DNA of 8,302 nucleotides from Savagea sp. (GTDB lineage Bacteria; Bacillota; Bacilli; Bacillales_A; Planococcaceae), in NCBI GenBank assembly GCA_030152265.1, contig JASLHQ010000183.1:1-8302 (forward strand). The letters run 5' to 3'. Every line of letters starts with the position of its first letter. Position 1 is the stretch's first letter. The notes under the pieces were generated by a model. It saw only the letters and a list, made by a program, of their open reading frames with translations, did not search any database and had not been told where the DNA came from. This document shows, one piece after another, positions 5,516 through 8,302 of this stretch. The position numbers and the translations under genes are program-made.

Positions 5516-6679
5516 TTACAATGTGTTGACTAAAATACTTGCGATGACGACGGAAGCGACTGTAACCGTTGTGAATCCACCGATGATCATCGGTGCGAGC
5601 AGTTCGTTGAAAATCATCTTTTTCTCTTCATCATTTCGTCCCGAACTACGGCTCACTTCTTCACATAAAATATAATCACCTGGGAAGCCGAACAATGCCG
5701 TTAATGCGACAGGCATCCCTTTGTAAGGATTCCATTTCACAACTTTCGACATGATTGCGCCACCGATTGAAATGCCGAGTGTACCGATCAATAAAATTGC
5801 AATGATCGCCGGTAAATTTTCCCACACTTGTTGTGGAGTGACGCCACCCATCGTTCCGATGACGACGAAAATAATGCTGAGCATAACGATCGTAAATGAG
5901 TTCGATTTTTCAAGTGTACGTGGTTCGAAGATGCGTACACGCAATCCGAAGATCCCGATAGCAAGCGCCCATAAGCTGTAATGAATTCCTGTCCATTCTC
6001 CGAGTACGACGGCGATTGCCGCGCCGACGAAGACGAAGAACAATTTAATAGTGGAGCTTTGGAATAATGGATGTTGTTTACTTACATCGACGGAAGCGAA
6101 ATCTTCTTCTGTCACCATCGGAACGAATTCACCGCGGTCGATTTGTGCTTGCATTTGCTTCGTATATTTGCGCATAAAATAAGTCGCAAGTGGCATGCCA
6201 AGTACTCCTTGGAACGCGACGACGAGCGCTGGAATGACGATGATCGCACTATATCCTAACTCTGTTAATTTTTCAGAAGTGATGAGAAGTGCGATAATTC
6301 CACCACTAATTGGGCCGACACCGGCAACAGCAGTCGGATAGTCAAACAACAATGTAATAAATGTCAAAATGAAAATTCCTGAAACGATGAGTCCACCTAA
6401 AGAAATTAAAACAGCTTTAATTTGACTTTTCAGTAAACTCGATGGAATTAATGTACCCATATGTAAAATAGCTGGAGCGATTAAAATAGCACCGAGTGCT
6501 GGGAACATCGCTTTATCTAAAATATCTACTGGCAAAATCCCAGTCCACACACAAGTTAAATACCCTACCATCGCCGTAAGTAGCATCGGAACACGAGCTC
6601 GCGTTAAAATCGAAACCCATTCTCCAATCGCAATTAAAGCGAAAATTAATGTTGTCGCAATAAGCGGATTGTCAATCAT
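5516..6679 (-). CDS. Polytopic secondary transporter of unknown substrate, linked to the amidohydrolase
   Basis: This 387-residue integral membrane protein has about 11-12 hydrophobic segments (near 4-25, 30-48, 57-77, 86-112, 118-135, 143-165, 209-226, 232-247, 260-280, 288-313, 320-340 and 361-385). A charged loop at 169-207 splits it in two. The halves resemble each other: GEW at 19-21 and at 227-229 sit at matching points, and the Gly-rich GPISGGIIALLITSEKL (122-138) seems to correspond to GMPVALTALFGFPGDYILCEE (321-341). Such two-fold repeats with Gly-rich hairpins recall sodium-coupled carriers of the GltS/CitS type, but I do not recognise the exact family. There is no ATPase or binding protein nearby, so secondary transport is likely. 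GGGAGGT (6694-6688) gives a strong ribosome binding site eight bases before the ATG. It is the first gene of an operon with the downstream amidohydrolase, which suggests it imports that enzyme's substrate. Confidence 0.8.
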   Translation of the reverse strand: MIDNPLIATTLIFALIAIGEWVSILTRARVPMLLTAMVGYLTCVWTGILPVDILDKAMFPALGAILIAPAILHMGTLIPSSLLKSQIKAVLISLGGLIVSGIFILTFITLLFDYPTAVAGVGPISGGIIALLITSEKLTELGYSAIIVIPALVVAFQGVLGMPLATYFMRKYTKQMQAQIDRGEFVPMVTEEDFASVDVSKQHPLFQSSTIKLFFVFVGAAIAVVLGEWTGIHYSLWALAIGIFGLRVRIFEPRTLEKSNSFTIVMLSIIFVVIGTMGGVTPQQVWENLPAIIAILLIGTLGISIGGAIMSKVVKWNPYKGMPVALTALFGFPGDYILCEEVSRSSGRNDEEKKMIFNELLAPMIIGGFTTVTVASVVIASILVNTL

Positions 6680-6706
6680 ATATTATTACCTCCCTATAGA
6701 TTAGCT

Positions 6707-6735
6707 ATTGTACTATATTTTAAATAGTCTGTATA
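6707..6735 (-). promoter_or_regulatory. Candidate promoter of the transporter/amidohydrolase operon
   Basis: Read on the minus strand, a -35 TATACA (6735-6730, four of six consensus bases) and a -10 TACAAT (6712-6707, five of six) are 17 bases apart. Transcription would start near 6700, giving a short leader just before the GGGAGGT ribosome binding site. The weak -35 would suit a promoter that needs an activator. This is one of several AT-rich possibilities in the region. Confidence 0.4.
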
Positions 6736-6765
6736 CTTATTTTCAGAAAATTAATTAAAAACTAG

Positions 6766-6795
6766 CAATTCGGTCAATTACCAATTCATTGTCAA
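6766..6795 (-). repeat. Tandem TTGAC/GAATTG direct repeats, possible operator
   Basis: On the minus strand TTGAC-AAT-GAATTG (6795-6782) is followed by TTGAC-C-GAATTG (6777-6766). The two TTGAC parts start 18 bases apart and the GAATTG parts 16 apart, so the copies face the same side of the helix only approximately. They lie about 65-95 bases upstream of the candidate transporter promoter start, a position often used by activators. Function is inferred from the position and repetition only. Confidence 0.35.
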
Positions 6796-6971
6796 TAGAA
6801 TAAATGATTTCTTTTGAAAGAAAATTACTGTTTTATACGTATATCTCGTCTTTAAATAAAATAATGACTAACTTTAAAAAATATAATTAATATTTCCATC
6901 GTATTTAAAATTAGAGATTGTAGAACGATTTAAAGGAAACTGGGAGAAAGACAGTAAAATAAAAAAGTAGA

Positions 6972-6980
6972 TGATATAAT
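6972..6980 (+). promoter_or_regulatory. Extended -10 promoter of the 189-residue gene
   Basis: TGATATAAT (6972-6980) is a perfect extended -10 element (TGN then TATAAT). No good -35 stands at the usual spacing (the 17-base position reads CAGTAA), which extended -10 promoters tolerate. Transcription would begin near 6986-6988, leaving a leader of about 30 bases that ends in the AAGGAGG site at 7005-7011. Confidence 0.55.
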
Positions 6981-7018
6981 AGGGGGGCATATGAGTAAAT
7001 AAAAAAGGAGGAATTTGT

Positions 7019-7588
7019 ATGTTTTTATTAGAATTATTGCAAGGGGAATATACGCATAAAATTGGTCTATTCCCCACAGAAGAACAAGTGATTGCTTGGA
7101 TAGAGCAAATTCCATTCGTGCGTAAAGATCGATATACAATTGATGAAGTCGAATTTGTTACATACGCTTTAATGAAGGAAGAAATTCCAGTATATGCTGA
7201 GGTAGAGTGGCAAGGATATGTTGTCCCTTTCACTCGTTATATGTTACCTGATGATGAGAACGAAGCGATTTTCGTTTGGTATAAAATGCATTGCTTTAAT
7301 GAACAAACAAATGAGCGTCAAATGATTGATGGAATGACACGAGTCGATGCTTATACGGTGATGAATGACGAAGTTGAAACATATATTAGGCAACGAGAAG
7401 AGCTATATGAAGAGGCGAAGCAATATTTCGAATTACGTGGTGCGACAGTAGAGCGTGGAGGAGAAGGATCTGAAGATGGTGAATATGTATTAGTAAATGG
7501 TGCAATCACCTTCCATCTAGATGCTTCTTCCGTAGCGAATCGTGCCTACTCGGAGAGCTTTGAACAGTTCATTGAGGCTTATCAATAA
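7019..7588 (+). CDS. Hypothetical 189-residue acidic soluble protein
   Basis: I do not recognise this protein family. It begins MFLLELLQGEYTHKIGLFPT and has no signal peptide or clear membrane segment. The composition is strongly acidic and rich in aromatic residues. Residues about 20-110 look like alternating helix and strand, with FPTEEQVIAWIEQIPF, EVEFVTYALMKEEIPVYAEVEW and ENEAIFVWYKMH. A charged helix at about 120-146 (EVETYIRQREELYEEAKQYF) could be a short coiled coil, and a Gly/Glu-rich turn (GGEGSEDGEY) precedes a final strand and helix. Translation is well supported by AAGGAGG (7005-7011), seven bases before the ATG, and an upstream extended -10 promoter. It stands alone: the left neighbour is divergent and the right neighbour convergent, so context suggests no function. 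Codon use resembles its neighbours. Confidence 0.8.
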   Translation: MFLLELLQGEYTHKIGLFPTEEQVIAWIEQIPFVRKDRYTIDEVEFVTYALMKEEIPVYAEVEWQGYVVPFTRYMLPDDENEAIFVWYKMHCFNEQTNERQMIDGMTRVDAYTVMNDEVETYIRQREELYEEAKQYFELRGATVERGGEGSEDGEYVLVNGAITFHLDASSVANRAYSESFEQFIEAYQ

Positions 7589-7589
7589 A

Positions 7590-7627
7590 AAGAACCGTCT
7601 TTTGCGATTATGCAAAAGACGGTTCTT
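7590..7627. terminator. Convergent terminator hairpin, strongest on the minus strand
   Basis: Bases 7590-7605 pair perfectly with 7612-7627 in a 16-bp stem with a six-base loop (7606-7611). On the minus strand it continues into TTTTTATT, a good U-tail for the transporter gene ending at 7633. On the plus strand the 3' arm ends TTCTTGTG, a poor U-tail, so termination of the 189-residue gene may be less efficient. The hairpin starts right after that gene's stop codon. Confidence 0.88.
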
Positions 7628-7632
7628 GTGAT

Positions 7633-8302
7633 TTATAGAACATTGCGAATACCTTGAATGAAAATGATAACGATCGCAACAGGCGTGACGAAGCGAATTA
7701 AGACGAGCCACACGTAATAAAATAGTGGATGAGTGTTTAATTCTTGTTTCGAAACGGAAGTTTTATAATAATAGCCTGCGAATAACGAAATGAAGAACGC
7801 ACCGATCGGCATTCCGATTCCGTTTGTTAAAAAGTCGACCGCATCAAAAATACTTTTGTTCGCAATTTGAATATGAGACCATATGCCGAACGATAAAGTG
7901 CTCGGAATTCCAACGATGAAAATGAGTAGTCCACCGATCCATGCGATACGTACACGATTCGTTCGACGCTTTCCGATGACGACGGAGACGAGAATTTCCA
8001 ACATTGAAATAGAAGACGTCAACGTCGCAAACAATAATAAAATAAAGAACAAAATGACGAATAATGAACCGAGTGGCATTTGTTCAAAGACGGCAGGTAA
8101 AATGACGAATGCAAGTCCTGGTCCCGCATCGGGTTGAAAGCCGAGTGCGAAGACGGCAGGGAAGATGACGAGTCCTGCTAAAATTGAAATAAAAATATTC
8201 ATCAATGCGACGTGAATCGAAGCACTCCCAATCTGTTCGTCTTTCCCTAAATAAGAGGCGTACGTAATCATAACAGAGACTCCGACGCTTAAAGTGAAGA
8301 AA
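7633..8302 (-). CDS. NSS-family sodium-dependent amino acid transporter, C-terminal half (5' end outside window)
   Basis: About 222 C-terminal residues of a neurotransmitter:sodium symporter homologue are visible; the frame stays open through the right edge, so the ATG at 8271 is internal. The visible part opens with FFTLSVGVSVMITYASYLGK, the conserved TM6 region of LeuT-type carriers with its unwound substrate-binding segment. It is followed by TM7, and TM8 carries LTSSIS, matching the Thr-Ser pair that forms the second sodium site in LeuT. Three further hydrophobic segments complete an 11-segment layout like that of bacterial MhsT-type members. The protein should import an amino acid with sodium across the cytoplasmic membrane; the substrate cannot be read from this half. 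It ends beside a strong hairpin. Confidence 0.93.
   Translation of the reverse strand, partial: FFTLSVGVSVMITYASYLGKDEQIGSASIHVALMNIFISILAGLVIFPAVFALGFQPDAGPGLAFVILPAVFEQMPLGSLFVILFFILLLFATLTSSISMLEILVSVVIGKRRTNRVRIAWIGGLLIFIVGIPSTLSFGIWSHIQIANKSIFDAVDFLTNGIGMPIGAFFISLFAGYYYKTSVSKQELNTHPLFYYVWLVLIRFVTPVAIVIIFIQGIRNVL

Larger units (their letters stand above)
6680..7018. other. AT-rich divergent intergenic region
   Basis: These 339 bases separate the minus-strand transporter operon from the plus-strand 189-residue gene. They hold the candidate promoters for both sides, two direct TTGAC/GAATTG repeats (6766-6795), an imperfect palindrome with TTTCTTT and AAAGAAA arms two bases apart (6808-6823), and the ten-base palindrome TATACGTATA (6834-6843). 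I see no convincing coding sequence: the open frames here are short or antisense and lack start signals. No RNA gene is recognisable. Confidence 0.6.

Noticed and set aside
6882..6887. TATAAT as an alternative plus-strand promoter
   Set aside because: No -35 element and no TG extension at the right spacing; it lies in a very AT-rich run where such hexamers occur by chance.
6991..7002. Three-codon frame ATG AGT AAA TAA after AGGGGGG ahead of the orphan gene
   Set aside because: The candidate transcription start lies inside or after the G-run, so its ribosome binding site would not be transcribed; too short to judge.
6874..7233. Antisense 119-residue open frame across the orphan gene start
   Set aside because: Lacks a ribosome binding site, has low-complexity composition and overlaps a better supported plus-strand gene.
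1..8302. A mobile element, defence system or CRISPR locus
   Set aside because: No transposase, recombinase, terminal inverted repeats, CRISPR-like repeat series or defence-associated domains were found; the genes are transport, metabolism and regulation types of an ordinary chromosome.

Overview
The window looks like the chromosome of a low-G+C Gram-positive bacterium of the Bacillales. The evidence is AT-rich coding sequence with strong AGGAGG-type ribosome binding sites, lipoprotein-type binding proteins, a TPP riboswitch that acts through an intrinsic terminator, and U-tailed hairpins after most genes. The genus cannot be fixed from the sequence alone. I see no insertion sequence, phage gene, CRISPR array, tRNA or rRNA, and nothing that demands an undescribed system.

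Layout on the plus strand: (1) The 3' part of a regulator-like gene (1-957) that enters from outside the window. It pairs a degenerate GGDEF-like domain with a C-terminal winged helix. (2) A complete thiamin-salvage unit: sigma-A-type promoter (1017-1044), TPP riboswitch (about 1072-1144), mutually exclusive antiterminator and terminator, then thiY-thiX-thiZ (1278-3794), closed by a terminator. ThiY captures a formylaminopyrimidine thiamin precursor outside the cell, ThiX is the membrane channel and ThiZ the ATPase. High intracellular TPP should stop transcription before thiY. (3) A small stand-alone DUF1722 (YbgA-like) gene (3854-4213), ending in a bidirectional terminator.

On the minus strand, a two-gene operon (6679 down to 4258) encodes an 11-12-segment secondary transporter of unrecognised substrate, followed 19 bases later by a COG1228-type amidohydrolase with all metal ligands present. 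The pair reads as an uptake-and-hydrolysis module, possibly for a Xaa-Pro dipeptide or a similar amide.

After a 339-base AT-rich divergent spacer, a 189-residue soluble protein of unknown function lies on the plus strand (7019-7588). It converges through a perfect 16-bp hairpin on the C-terminal half of an NSS-family sodium-dependent amino acid transporter (7633-8302, minus strand), which runs off the right edge.

The most rewarding points for follow-up are the fully readable riboswitch switch, the transporter/amidohydrolase pair of unknown substrate (with an internal repeat in the transporter and tandem operator-like repeats upstream), the orphan 189-residue protein, and the partial GGDEF-like/winged-helix regulator.
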